The notes beneath the pieces are model-generated. The model ran no database searches and had not been told where the DNA came from. It was given only the letters and a program-made list of their open reading frames with translations. A program made the translations under genes and the position numbers. This document shows, piece by piece, positions 1-6,817 of a DNA stretch of 8,335 bases (its first letter is position 1; every line of letters begins with the position of its first letter). Source of the stretch: Betaproteobacteria bacterium (lineage in GTDB: Bacteria > Pseudomonadota > Gammaproteobacteria > Burkholderiales > SG8-39); the NCBI GenBank assembly GCA_019245555.1, contig JAFARH010000276.1, positions 1-8,335 on the forward strand, in the 5' to 3' direction.

Positions 1-1
1 C

Positions 2-2101
2 GAGGAGAAGGCGCAGGCCGCGTTGCGCGCGCTCTACGCCACCGGCTTCTTCAAGGACGTGCGCCTCGAGATGGACAACAACGTCCTCGTCATCTTCGTC
101 GAGGAGCGCCCGGCCATTGCGCAGGTCGATTTCTCGGGCATGAAGGAGTTCGAGCCGGAGACGGTGCGCAAGGTCTTGCGCGAGATCGGCATGGCGGAGG
201 GGCGCATCTTCGACCGCGCCATGCTCGATCAGACCGAGCTCGAGATGAAGCGGCAGTACCTCTCGCACGGCATGTACGCCGCGGAAGTGCAGACGACCGT
301 GACGCCCCTCGAGCGCAACCGCGTCGGTATCAACATCGCAGTCACCGAGGGCGAGACAGCCAAGATCCGCGGCATCAACCTGGTCGGCGCGCGGGCCTAT
401 AGCGCAAGCGAGCTCCGCGGCGAGTTCACGCTGCGAACGCCGGGATGGCTCACGTGGTACACCAAGAACGACCGTTACTCGCGCGAGAAGCTCTCGGCAG
501 ACCTCGAGAACCTGCGCGCGTTCTACCAGAACCGCGGCTACCTCGACTTCGCCATCGAGTCGACGCAGGTCTCGATCACGCCGGACCGCAAGGACATCTA
601 CATCACGGTCAATTTCACCGAGGGTGAGAAGTACACGGTGTCGCGCGTCGAGCTTTCCGGTCAGCTGGTCGCGCCGCGTGCCGAGCTGGAAAAACTCGTG
701 CAGCTGAAGGCCGGCGATGTGTTCTCGCGGGAAAAGCTCACCGCGACGACCAAGGCGATCTCCGATCGGCTGGGTAACGACGGCTATGCATTCGCCAATG
801 CCAACGCCATTCCCGAGGTGGACAAGGACAAGCGCACGGTGTCCTTCACCATCGTCGTCGATCCTGGCCGCCGCGTATACGTAAGGCGCATCGACGTCAC
901 CGGCAACCAGAAGACGCGCGACGAGGTCGTGCGGCGTGAGATGCGCCAGCTCGAAGGCTCCTTCTACGATGCCTCCAAGATCCAGCTCTCGCGGCGGCGC
1001 ATCGACCGCACGCAATACTTCAACGAGGTGAACGTCGAGACGCAGCCGGTCGAAGGCAATCCGGACCAGGTCGACGTGGTCTACACGGTGAAGGAGAGGC
1101 CGACGGGTGCGCTCCTCTTCGGCCTCGGTTTCTCGAGCGTGGAGAAGCTCTCGCTCTCGGCATCGCTAACCCAGTCCAACGTCTTCGGCACGGGCAAGTT
1201 CCTGTCGTTCAACGTGAGCCACGGCACGGTGAACCAGGTCTATTCGCTGTCCTACGTCAACCCGTATTACACCGTCGACGGCGTCAGCCAGGGTTTCGAT
1301 ATCTACCGGCGCAAGACCGATGCCTCCAACCTTGCCGTCGGCGCCTATACGACCGAGGCAGTCGGCGGCGGCATCAAGTTCGGCTACCCGGTCTCCGAAG
1401 TAAGCCGCATCGACCTCGGTATCAGCGGCGAGAACACTCGACTCACCGTCTTCGATACCAGCCCGATTGCGTATCTCAACTTTGCCAGCCAGTTCGGCAA
1501 CGAGTATCGCTACGCGGCCGGCACGCTCGGCTGGGTGCGCGACACGCGGGACAGCCTGATCACGACGCGTGCCGGCTTGGTAATGCGAGCCTCGACCGAG
1601 ATCGCGCAGGGCGATCTCGAGTACGCTCGCCTCGGCTACCAGCAGCAGTGGTATTACCCGCTGACCCGCACGCTCACGTTCCTCGTGGGCGGCGAGCTCG
1701 GCATGGCCGGCGGCCTCAGCGGCAAGCCGCTGCCTTTCTTCAAGAACTACTTCGCCGGTGGCCCTGGCTCGGTGCGCGGCTATCGTTCGTTCTCCCTCGG
1801 GCCGCAGGACGATTTCGGCAACGTGCTGGGCGGCAACCGCAAGGCAACCGTCAACTCCGAGATTCTCTTCCCCATGCCGGGCGCCGCCAACGATCCGACG
1901 CTGCGCCTCTCCTGGTTCGTCGACGGCGGCAACGTCTTCATCGGGGGGTTCCAGTTCAACGAGATGCGCTATTCGACGGGCCTGTCGTTCTTCTGGACTT
2001 CACCTTTCGGCCCGCTGCGGCTCTCCTATGCGCAGCCACTCAATGACCGGCCCACGGATCACATCCAGAAGCTACAATTCACCTTCGGTACGGGTTTCTA
2101 A
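2..2101 (+). CDS. bamA: BamA, outer-membrane protein assembly factor (5' partial)
   Basis: Central subunit of the BAM complex, which folds and inserts beta-barrel proteins into the outer membrane. The frame is open to the left edge, so the gene is cut there: 699 residues are visible against roughly 760-800 for the family, and the signal peptide and start of POTRA1 are missing. The TTG at 23 is internal, since the codons before it continue POTRA1. Order seen: POTRA1 remnant (to about 112), POTRA2 (about 113-355), POTRA3 (362-631), POTRA4 (635-868), POTRA5 (878-1096), each of 2-5 opening with a beta strand and Gly (VDFSG, INLVG, VELSG, IDVTG). The 16-strand barrel follows from about 1103. The conserved loop-6 motif appears as VRGY (1772-1783), where VRGF is commonest. 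The protein ends in a beta-signal, QFTFGTGF, with the required terminal Phe. The stop lies 6 bases before skp. Confidence 0.97.
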   Translation, partial: EEKAQAALRALYATGFFKDVRLEMDNNVLVIFVEERPAIAQVDFSGMKEFEPETVRKVLREIGMAEGRIFDRAMLDQTELEMKRQYLSHGMYAAEVQTTVTPLERNRVGINIAVTEGETAKIRGINLVGARAYSASELRGEFTLRTPGWLTWYTKNDRYSREKLSADLENLRAFYQNRGYLDFAIESTQVSITPDRKDIYITVNFTEGEKYTVSRVELSGQLVAPRAELEKLVQLKAGDVFSREKLTATTKAISDRLGNDGYAFANANAIPEVDKDKRTVSFTIVVDPGRRVYVRRIDVTGNQKTRDEVVRREMRQLEGSFYDASKIQLSRRRIDRTQYFNEVNVETQPVEGNPDQVDVVYTVKERPTGALLFGLGFSSVEKLSLSASLTQSNVFGTGKFLSFNVSHGTVNQVYSLSYVNPYYTVDGVSQGFDIYRRKTDASNLAVGAYTTEAVGGGIKFGYPVSEVSRIDLGISGENTRLTVFDTSPIAYLNFASQFGNEYRYAAGTLGWVRDTRDSLITTRAGLVMRASTEIAQGDLEYARLGYQQQWYYPLTRTLTFLVGGELGMAGGLSGKPLPFFKNYFAGGPGSVRGYRSFSLGPQDDFGNVLGGNRKATVNSEILFPMPGAANDPTLRLSWFVDGGNVFIGGFQFNEMRYSTGLSFFWTSPFGPLRLSYAQPLNDRPTDHIQKLQFTFGTGF

Positions 2102-2107
2102 GGGCTC

Positions 2108-2668
2108 ATGAACCAAATCTTTGTGCTCGGCGCGCTGCTCATCGCGTTTGGCGCGGCCGCGCAGGACAAGGCTGCGGCTCAGCCGGCGGCGGCTGCGTCG
2201 GCGCCCATGCGTTTCGGCTTCGTCAACACCGAGCGCATCCTGCGCGACGCCATTCCTGCGCAGCGCGCCCAAAAGAAGATCGAAGCCGAGTTCCAGAAAC
2301 GCGACCAGGAGCTCGCGCGCCTAGCGGATCAACTCAAGCGCATGCAGGATGATCTCGAGAAGAACGCCGTGACGATGAGCGAGTCGCAACGGCGCACCAA
2401 GGAGCGCGAGTTCGGCGAGCTGAACCGCGACTTCCAGCGGAAGCAGCGCGAGTTCCGCGAAGACCTGAACCAGCGCCGCAACGAAGAGCTCGCCCAGGTG
2501 GTGGAGGCGGCGAACCGTGTCATCCGCCAGATCGCGGAGCAGGAAAAGTACGACATCATCTTCCAGGACGCCGTCTACGCCAGCCCACGCATCGACCTCA
2601 CCGACAAGGTGATCAAGGCGCTGGACGCCGGCAAGGCGCCGGACGCCGGCAAGCCGCCGGCCAAGTGA
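2108..2668 (+). CDS. skp: Skp/OmpH periplasmic chaperone
   Basis: Trimeric periplasmic holdase that shields unfolded outer-membrane proteins on their way to BamA; its place directly after bamA is the usual one. The 186 residues comprise a hydrophobic signal segment (about 1-18, likely cleaved near GAAAQ), an Ala/Pro-rich linker (19-33), the family opening [10 protein letters not shown] (36-45), then two long highly charged helices (about 50-145, rich in Lys, Arg, Glu and Gln) forming the coiled-coil arm, and the closing strand region [18 protein letters not shown] (148-165). A low-complexity [12 protein letters not shown] tail ends it. The ATG is the only possible start close to the bamA stop in this frame and has a modest AAGGG upstream (2100-2104). 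Oddities: no Lys or Arg before the hydrophobic core of the signal peptide, and the tail and linker make it longer than the 161-residue E. coli protein. Confidence 0.94.
   Translation: MNQIFVLGALLIAFGAAAQDKAAAQPAAAASAPMRFGFVNTERILRDAIPAQRAQKKIEAEFQKRDQELARLADQLKRMQDDLEKNAVTMSESQRRTKEREFGELNRDFQRKQREFREDLNQRRNEELAQVVEAANRVIRQIAEQEKYDIIFQDAVYASPRIDLTDKVIKALDAGKAPDAGKPPAK
2623..2658 (+). repeat. 18-bp imperfect tandem duplication in the skp 3' end
   Basis: Two adjacent 18-base units (2623-2640 and 2641-2658) differ at one position (G versus C at base 14 of the unit). They encode the successive peptides DAGKAP and DAGKPP just before the Skp stop codon. The unit length keeps the frame. This looks like recent slippage or a local duplication in a tail that is probably disordered and free to vary. 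Confidence 0.85.
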
Positions 2669-2674
2669 TCCTGC

Positions 2675-2680
2675 GGTAGG
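2675..2680 (+). promoter_or_regulatory. Probable ribosome binding site of lpxD
   Basis: GGTAGG lies 4 bases before the ATG at 2685 and 16 bases before the second in-frame ATG at 2697. The spacing is short for the first and long for the second, but it favours 2685. The 16-base gap between skp and lpxD holds nothing else. Confidence 0.45.
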
Positions 2681-2684
2681 CGCC

Positions 2685-3620
2685 ATGGCCGGGCCGATGA
2701 CGCTCGCGCAGATCGTCACCCGACTCGGCGGCCGCGTTGCCGGAGCTTCCGACACGTTGATCCACCAGGTGGGTTCGCTGGAAACGGCCGATTCGCACCA
2801 GATCAGCTTCTATACCGGCAAGCGCCATCGCGCGAAACTCGATGCGACCAAGGCGGGCGCTGTCATCGTCTCGGCCGATTGCGAGGGCGATACCAGGCGC
2901 CCCCGCATCGTTGCCGACAACCCGTATCTCTATTTCGCTCGCGTCTCGCAGCTTTTCAATCCCATGGTGCGGCAGCCGGCCGGTGTCCACGCTTCCGCGG
3001 TGGTCGCGAAGAGCGCAAAGCTCGGCGAGGGCGTCTCGATCGGCGCCGGCTGCGTGGTCGGCGAGGACGTCGTCATCGGCGACGGTAGTTGCCTGTACCC
3101 GCGTGTCGTCATCTATGGCGGGTGCAAGCTCGGAAGACGGGTCATCGTTCATTCCGGCGCCGTGATCGGCGCCGACGGCTTCGGCATCGCGGACGACAAC
3201 GGCCACTGGGTGAAGATCCCGCAGATCGGCTCGGTTCGCATCGGCGACGATGTCGAGATCGGCGCGAATACGACCATCGATCGTGGCGCGCTCGACGACA
3301 CGGTGATCGAAGAGGGCGTCAAGCTCGATAACCAGATCCAGATCGGCCACAACACGCGCATCGGCGCCCATACCGCGATCGCCGGCTGCGTCGGCATCGC
3401 CGGCAGCGCCGACATCGGCCGCCACTGCACGTTCGGTGGTGCCGCGATGATCCTCGGGCATCTCACCATCGTCGACCATGTCAATATCTCGGCGGGCACC
3501 TTTATCTCGCGCTCGATACTCAAACCGGGGACATACACGGGCATCTATCCGGTCGACGAGCACGAAGCCTGGGCCCGCGGTGCCGCATGGCTGCGACGCA
3601 AGGGAAAAAAACATGAGTGA
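2685..3620 (+). CDS. lpxD: UDP-3-O-acylglucosamine N-acyltransferase LpxD
   Basis: Third committed enzyme of lipid A synthesis: it moves a 3-hydroxyacyl chain from ACP to the 2-amino group of UDP-3-O-acylglucosamine in the cytoplasm. The N-terminal uridine-binding domain (about 5-98, with FYTGKRH at 42-48) is followed by left-handed beta-helix hexapeptide repeats (about 100-285). The [13 protein letters not shown] stretch carries His222, which aligns with the catalytic His239 of E. coli, and His259 in ILGHL matches His276. Start: ATG 2685, but ATG 2697 (MTLAQIV) fits the family almost as well. At 311 residues it is shorter than the 340-odd usual. It stops after [10 protein letters not shown], where relatives continue with a charged C-terminal helix. 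The end overlaps fabZ by 8 bases (ATGAGTGA), suggesting coupled translation. Confidence 0.95.
   Translation: MAGPMTLAQIVTRLGGRVAGASDTLIHQVGSLETADSHQISFYTGKRHRAKLDATKAGAVIVSADCEGDTRRPRIVADNPYLYFARVSQLFNPMVRQPAGVHASAVVAKSAKLGEGVSIGAGCVVGEDVVIGDGSCLYPRVVIYGGCKLGRRVIVHSGAVIGADGFGIADDNGHWVKIPQIGSVRIGDDVEIGANTTIDRGALDDTVIEEGVKLDNQIQIGHNTRIGAHTAIAGCVGIAGSADIGRHCTFGGAAMILGHLTIVDHVNISAGTFISRSILKPGTYTGIYPVDEHEAWARGAAWLRRKGKKHE
3601..3604 (+). promoter_or_regulatory. Ribosome binding site of fabZ
   Basis: AGGG followed by seven As sits 8 bases before the ATG at 3613, inside the last codons of lpxD. It supports 3613 as the fabZ start rather than any upstream in-frame ATG. Confidence 0.6.
3605..3611 (+). 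repeat. A7 homopolymer at the lpxD/fabZ junction
   Basis: Seven consecutive A residues encode the Lys-Lys near the LpxD C-terminus and form the spacer between the fabZ Shine-Dalgarno and its ATG. Losing one A from a transcript or the genome would put lpxD in frame with fabZ (reading ...Asn-Met-Ser-Glu). Gaining one would give Lys-Lys-Thr and a stop at 3614-3616 of the present numbering. Such runs in GC-rich DNA are prone to polymerase slippage and to assembly error. Confidence 0.8.
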
Positions 3621-4062
3621 AATGGACATCAACGAAGTCATCGCCCACCTGCCGCAGCGCTTCCCGTTCCTACTGATCGACCGCGTGAAGGAGTACGACG
3701 AAAAGGCCAAGCGCATCGTCGCCCTGAAGAACGTCTCGGTGAACGAGCCTTACTTTACCGGGCACTTCCCGCACCGCCCGATCATGCCGGGCGTGCTGAT
3801 CCTCGAAGCAATGGCTCAAGCCGCGGGGATTCTTTCCTTCAAATCGCGCGGCGTGCGGCCAGCCGACGATACCGTCTATTACTACGTCGGCATCGACAGC
3901 GCGCGGTTCAAGAAGCCTGTCGTGCCAGGCGACCAGCTCGAGGTTGAAGTGCGTATCGAGCGCGAGCTGCGCAATATCAGCAAGTTTTCGTGTGTTGCCC
4001 GGGTCGGCACCGACGTCGTGGCGGAAGCGACCATCCTTTGCGCCATGCAGGGCATTAAGTGA
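3613..4062 (+). CDS. fabZ: 3-hydroxyacyl-ACP dehydratase FabZ
   Basis: Dehydrates (3R)-hydroxyacyl-ACP to trans-2-enoyl-ACP in fatty-acid elongation, in the cytoplasm. It competes with LpxA and LpxD for the same substrates, and sits between their genes. The 149 residues match the family length. The hot-dog fold signature is clear: [20 protein letters not shown] (50-69), with catalytic His51 and Glu65 on the active-site helix. The opening [20 protein letters not shown] (6-25) is typical of the family N-terminus. ATG 3613 is chosen because homologous sequence starts just after it and AGGG precedes it; the open frame extends to 3478 but that part is lpxD read out of frame. It overlaps lpxD by 8 bases and lpxA by 4. 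Confidence 0.97.
   Translation: MSEMDINEVIAHLPQRFPFLLIDRVKEYDEKAKRIVALKNVSVNEPYFTGHFPHRPIMPGVLILEAMAQAAGILSFKSRGVRPADDTVYYYVGIDSARFKKPVVPGDQLEVEVRIERELRNISKFSCVARVGTDVVAEATILCAMQGIK
4048..4052 (+). promoter_or_regulatory. Ribosome binding site of lpxA
   Basis: CAGGG inside the last codons of fabZ lies 6 bases before the GTG at 4059. It supports GTG 4059 over the second in-frame GTG at 4065. Confidence 0.55.
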
Positions 4063-4838
4063 GCGTGGAGGTCCACCCCAGCGCGATCGTCGATCGCGCC
4101 GCGAAGCTCGGCAAAGGCGTTTCGGTCGGCCCGTACAGCGTCATAGGTCCGAAGGTCGAGGTGGGTGAGGGGACCTGGATCGGCGCCCACGTCGTGCTCG
4201 ACGGCAGGATCAAGATCGGTCGTAACAACAAGATCTTCCACTTCGCTTCGCTCGGGGCGCCGCCGCAGGATAAGAAGTACGGCGGCGAGGACACCGCTGC
4301 CGAGATCGGCGACGGCAACACGATTCGCGAATACGTGACGATCAACCGAGGCACCGCGCAGGACATCGGGACCACACGGGTTGGCAACGACAATTGGATC
4401 ATGGCCTACGTGCATTTGGCGCACGACTGCCAGATCGGCAACAAGACCATCTTCGCTAACGCCTGCCAGCTTGCCGGCCACGTGACCGTTGGTGACTGGG
4501 CGATCTTTGGCGCGACGACCCTCGTTCATCAATTCGTCCACATCGGCGCGCATGCTTTCACCGGCATGGGAACCTACCTGCCGCAGGACCTGCCTCCCTA
4601 TGTCACTGCCGCCGGCAACATGGCCAAGCCTTACGGGATCAACAGCGAAGGCCTGAAGCGGCGAGACTTCTCGCCCGAGGCGATCGCGGGGCTGAAGCGC
4701 GCCTACCGTACGTTGTATCGCAGCGGCCTCGGCCTCGACGAGGCAAAGGCCGAGCTGCGGGCGCAAGTGGCTGCCTGCCCCCCGGTGAAAGAGATCGTCG
4801 AATTCCTCGACCGTAGCAAGCGCGGCATCATCCGTTAG
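4059..4838 (+). CDS. lpxA: UDP-N-acetylglucosamine 3-O-acyltransferase LpxA
   Basis: First step of lipid A synthesis: it transfers a 3-hydroxyacyl chain from ACP to the 3-OH of UDP-GlcNAc, in the cytoplasm. At 259 residues it is close to E. coli (262). Left-handed beta-helix repeats fill residues about 1-190, and the C-terminal helical domain begins near [16 protein letters not shown] and ends RSKRGIIR. The catalytic base is His122 in [10 protein letters not shown] (E. coli His125), and the VHQF motif carries His157 (E. coli His160). Position 170, aligned with the E. coli acyl-chain ruler Gly173, is Met, as in the C10-specific Pseudomonas enzyme. The start is GTG, overlapping the fabZ stop as GTGA, so translation is probably coupled. 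The stop lies 4 bases before lpxB. Confidence 0.97.
   Translation: MSVEVHPSAIVDRAAKLGKGVSVGPYSVIGPKVEVGEGTWIGAHVVLDGRIKIGRNNKIFHFASLGAPPQDKKYGGEDTAAEIGDGNTIREYVTINRGTAQDIGTTRVGNDNWIMAYVHLAHDCQIGNKTIFANACQLAGHVTVGDWAIFGATTLVHQFVHIGAHAFTGMGTYLPQDLPPYVTAAGNMAKPYGINSEGLKRRDFSPEAIAGLKRAYRTLYRSGLGLDEAKAELRAQVAACPPVKEIVEFLDRSKRGIIR
4081..4099 (+). repeat. Perfect inverted repeat near the lpxA start
   Basis: GCGCGATC-GTC-GATCGCGC: two 8-base arms with a 3-base loop, 23 bases into lpxA. In mRNA it would form a stable GC-rich hairpin over codons 8 to 14 (encoding SAIVDRA). The encoded peptide is close to the family consensus, so the symmetry may be incidental; a role in damping lpxA initiation is only possible. 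Confidence 0.6.
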
Positions 4839-4842
4839 CAAG

Positions 4843-5988
4843 ATGGCGAAACCCCTGCGCGTCGGCATGGTGGCCGGCGAGGCATCCGGCGACCTGCTGG
4901 CCGCCCACCTGATCGCGGCACTGAAGGCCAGGCGGCCCGACATCGAGTTCGCGGGCATCGGCGGCCCGCGGATGATGGCGGAGGGCTTCGAGTCGCATTT
5001 CCCGATGGAGAAGCTCTCGGTCCGCGGCTATGCGGAGGCGCTGCGCCACTACCGCGAGATCATGAACATCCGCGGTCGCCTCGTGAAGGGAATGCTGCAG
5101 GATCGTCCGGATCTCTTCATCGGCGTCGACTCCTCGGATTTCAACCTCGGCATCGAGCGCAAGCTCAAGGATGCCGGCATTCCTGCGATCCACTATGTGA
5201 GTCCCTCGGTGTGGGCGTGGCGGCGCTGGCGGGTCCGGCGCATTGCACGATCGGTGAACCGCATCCTGGTGATGTTTCCGTTCGAGGAACCTCTTTACAA
5301 GGCAGTCGGCGTGCCGGTCACCTATGTCGGCCATCCACTCGCTGACATCATCCCCTTCGATCCACCCAAGGAAGATGCCCGCACGCAGCTGCGATTGCCA
5401 TCGGGCAAGCTGATCGTCGCCCTCTTGCCGGGGAGCCGGCGCTCCGAGCTCAAGTACATGGCAGACGCGTTCGTCCTCGCCGCGCATCGCTTCCGGCAGG
5501 AAGTGCACGATGTCCATTTCGTCGTACCGATGGTCACGCGCGAGACGCGCGAGCTCTTCGAGCGCGCCATCCACGTGAACCAGCGCACCGACCTGCCGCT
5601 CACCCTGCTTTTCGGCCACAGCCACGAAGCGCTCGCCGCCGCGGACATCGCGCTCGTCGCGAGCGGCACGGCGACACTGGAAACGGCGCTCTTCAAGACG
5701 CCGATGGTCATCGCCTACCGGCAGTCTCCGATAACATGGACCCTGATGCGCCAGATGGTCTACCTGCCGTACGTCGGCATGCCGAACATCCTTGCCGGCG
5801 AGCGCCTGGTGCCCGAGCTCCTACAGGACGAGGCGACGCCCGCGAACCTCGCCGGCGCATTGCTTACCCTCCTGCGCGACACCGAAGCCCGCAAGCGGCA
5901 GGTCGAGCGCTTCCGCGAATTCCACCAGCTTCTGCGCCAGAACACGGCAGAGAAGGCAGCCGATGCCATCCTCAGCGTCGTCCGCTGA
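4843..5988 (+). CDS. lpxB: Lipid-A-disaccharide synthase LpxB
   Basis: Glycosyltransferase (family GT19) that joins 2,3-diacylglucosamine 1-phosphate (lipid X) to UDP-2,3-diacylglucosamine, giving the beta-1,6 disaccharide of lipid A at the inner face of the cytoplasmic membrane. The 381 residues match E. coli (382). Visible motifs, in order: [10 protein letters not shown] (10-19), [11 protein letters not shown] (38-48), IGVDSSDFN (93-101) with Asp96 at the position of catalytic Asp98 in E. coli, [11 protein letters not shown] (117-127), GHPLAD (163-168), [10 protein letters not shown] (194-203) and ASGTATLET (273-281). The ATG at 4843 fits the family start, though its upstream sequence (TAGCAAG) is a weak Shine-Dalgarno; it follows lpxA by 4 bases. 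The 3' end overlaps rnhB by 26 bases. Confidence 0.97.
   Translation: MAKPLRVGMVAGEASGDLLAAHLIAALKARRPDIEFAGIGGPRMMAEGFESHFPMEKLSVRGYAEALRHYREIMNIRGRLVKGMLQDRPDLFIGVDSSDFNLGIERKLKDAGIPAIHYVSPSVWAWRRWRVRRIARSVNRILVMFPFEEPLYKAVGVPVTYVGHPLADIIPFDPPKEDARTQLRLPSGKLIVALLPGSRRSELKYMADAFVLAAHRFRQEVHDVHFVVPMVTRETRELFERAIHVNQRTDLPLTLLFGHSHEALAAADIALVASGTATLETALFKTPMVIAYRQSPITWTLMRQMVYLPYVGMPNILAGERLVPELLQDEATPANLAGALLTLLRDTEARKRQVERFREFHQLLRQNTAEKAADAILSVVR
5536..5553 (+). repeat. 9-bp tandem direct repeat inside lpxB
   Basis: ACGCGCGAG occurs twice in immediate succession and encodes Thr-Arg-Glu twice (residues 232-237), at the start of a predicted surface helix. It probably reflects local duplication or simply high GC. 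Confidence 0.6.
5951..5956 (+). promoter_or_regulatory. Ribosome binding site of rnhB
   Basis: AGAAGG within the last codons of lpxB lies 6 bases before ATG 5963. This decides for that start over the later in-frame TTG at 5990. Confidence 0.55.
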
Positions 5989-6817
5989 TTTGCTGGTTTG
6001 TGGAGTGGACGAGGCGGGCAGGGGCCCGCTCGCCGGACCGGTCTACGCCGCCGCCGTAATCCTCGATCCAGCGAAGCGAATCAACGGCCTCGCCGACTCC
6101 AAAGTACTGACCGCCGGGCGACGCGACGTGCTCGCCGAGCGCATCAAGGAACGCGCCACTGCCTGGTCGATCGCCTTCGCCACCGTGGAGGAGATCGACC
6201 GCCTAAACATCTTCCACGCCTCGATGCTCGCGATGCGTCGCGCCGTTGACGGCCTTTCGGTCCGCCCGGCCTCGGCCATCATCGATGGCAACGCGTGTCC
6301 GCCAGGCCTCTCGTGCCCGTCGCGCGCAATCGTGGACGGCGACGCGACCGAGCGTCCCATCTCCGCTGCCTCGATCCTTGCCAAGACGGCGCGTGATGCC
6401 GAGATGACCGCGCTGCACGACCACTACCCGCAATACGGCTTCAACCAGCATAAGGGCTACGGCACTGCCGAGCACCTTCAGGCGCTGGGGCGCGTCGGCC
6501 CCTGCGAAATCCATCGGCGCAGCTTCTATGCCGTGGGCGTGTTCTTCCAGGGCAATCTCTTCGCCGACAGCTGGCAGGCGATGGCGGAGGAGCTGCGCGT
6601 GCGCAGCTATCGCATGTATTGCGAGGCGATGAAGTTGGCCGCCGGCACGGCACTCGTCGGCGAGCGCGCCAAGCTCGAGAAATTCGACAAGCAGCGCAAG
6701 CGCCTGCAGCGCACCTATGCCGACGTTCGCGCCACCCAGGACGCCTCCGTGCATGTCGACCTGGTGGATGAAATGCTGCGCAAGGCCCGCCAGGAACTCC
6801 GCAGCAAGCGCAACTGA
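5963..6817 (+). CDS. rnhB: Ribonuclease HII with an unusual C-terminal extension
   Basis: Endonuclease that cuts the RNA strand of RNA-DNA hybrids and nicks at single ribonucleotides misincorporated in DNA. Residues 10-190 are a complete RNase [17 protein letters not shown] (14-27) with Asp16 and Glu17, IIDGN with Asp108, VDGD with Asp127 (E. coli Asp16, Glu17, Asp108, Asp126), [13 protein letters not shown] (133-145), HKGYGT (163-168) with the minor-groove Tyr, and HRRSF (184-188), where E. coli ends ten residues later. Here the frame continues to residue 284. The extra 95 or so residues are charged and mostly helix-forming, with a possible short coiled coil near 235-257; I recognise no family. 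Codon use in the tail resembles the core. ATG 5963 overlaps lpxB by 26 bases, and the TGA overlaps the next gene. Confidence 0.93.
   Translation: MPSSASSADLLVCGVDEAGRGPLAGPVYAAAVILDPAKRINGLADSKVLTAGRRDVLAERIKERATAWSIAFATVEEIDRLNIFHASMLAMRRAVDGLSVRPASAIIDGNACPPGLSCPSRAIVDGDATERPISAASILAKTARDAEMTALHDHYPQYGFNQHKGYGTAEHLQALGRVGPCEIHRRSFYAVGVFFQGNLFADSWQAMAEELRVRSYRMYCEAMKLAAGTALVGERAKLEKFDKQRKRLQRTYADVRATQDASVHVDLVDEMLRKARQELRSKRN
6814..6817 (+). other. CTGA stop/start junction of rnhB and the methyltransferase
   Basis: The rnhB stop TGA (6815-6817) overlaps a CTG in the methyltransferase frame in the geometry of the common ATGA coupling signal. The nearest purine-rich stretch, AGGAA (6792-6796), is 17 bases upstream, too far for normal initiation but workable for a terminating ribosome. 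Confidence 0.4.

Noticed and set aside
3478..3612. Upstream extension of the fabZ frame from an ATG at 3478
   Set aside because: It is lpxD read out of frame; the FabZ family sequence begins right after ATG 3613, which has its own AGGG.
2613..3716. 367-codon open frame on the - strand opposite lpxD, and similar long - strand frames at 3882-4958 and 4828-5625
   Set aside because: They lie antisense to well-conserved lpxD, lpxA and lpxB, have biased Arg/Asp/Ala-rich translations with no recognisable motif, and are what high GC with codon-position bias produces.
5792..5962. Upstream extension of the rnhB frame from 5792
   Set aside because: It is lpxB read out of frame, Arg/Ser-rich, and unlike RNase HII; the family sequence begins just after ATG 5963, which has an AGAAGG.
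6772..6817. Programmed -1 frameshift joining rnhB to the methyltransferase
   Set aside because: The frames are in the right relation, but I found no slippery heptamer or convincing downstream structure in the overlap; CTGA-coupled reinitiation is simpler.
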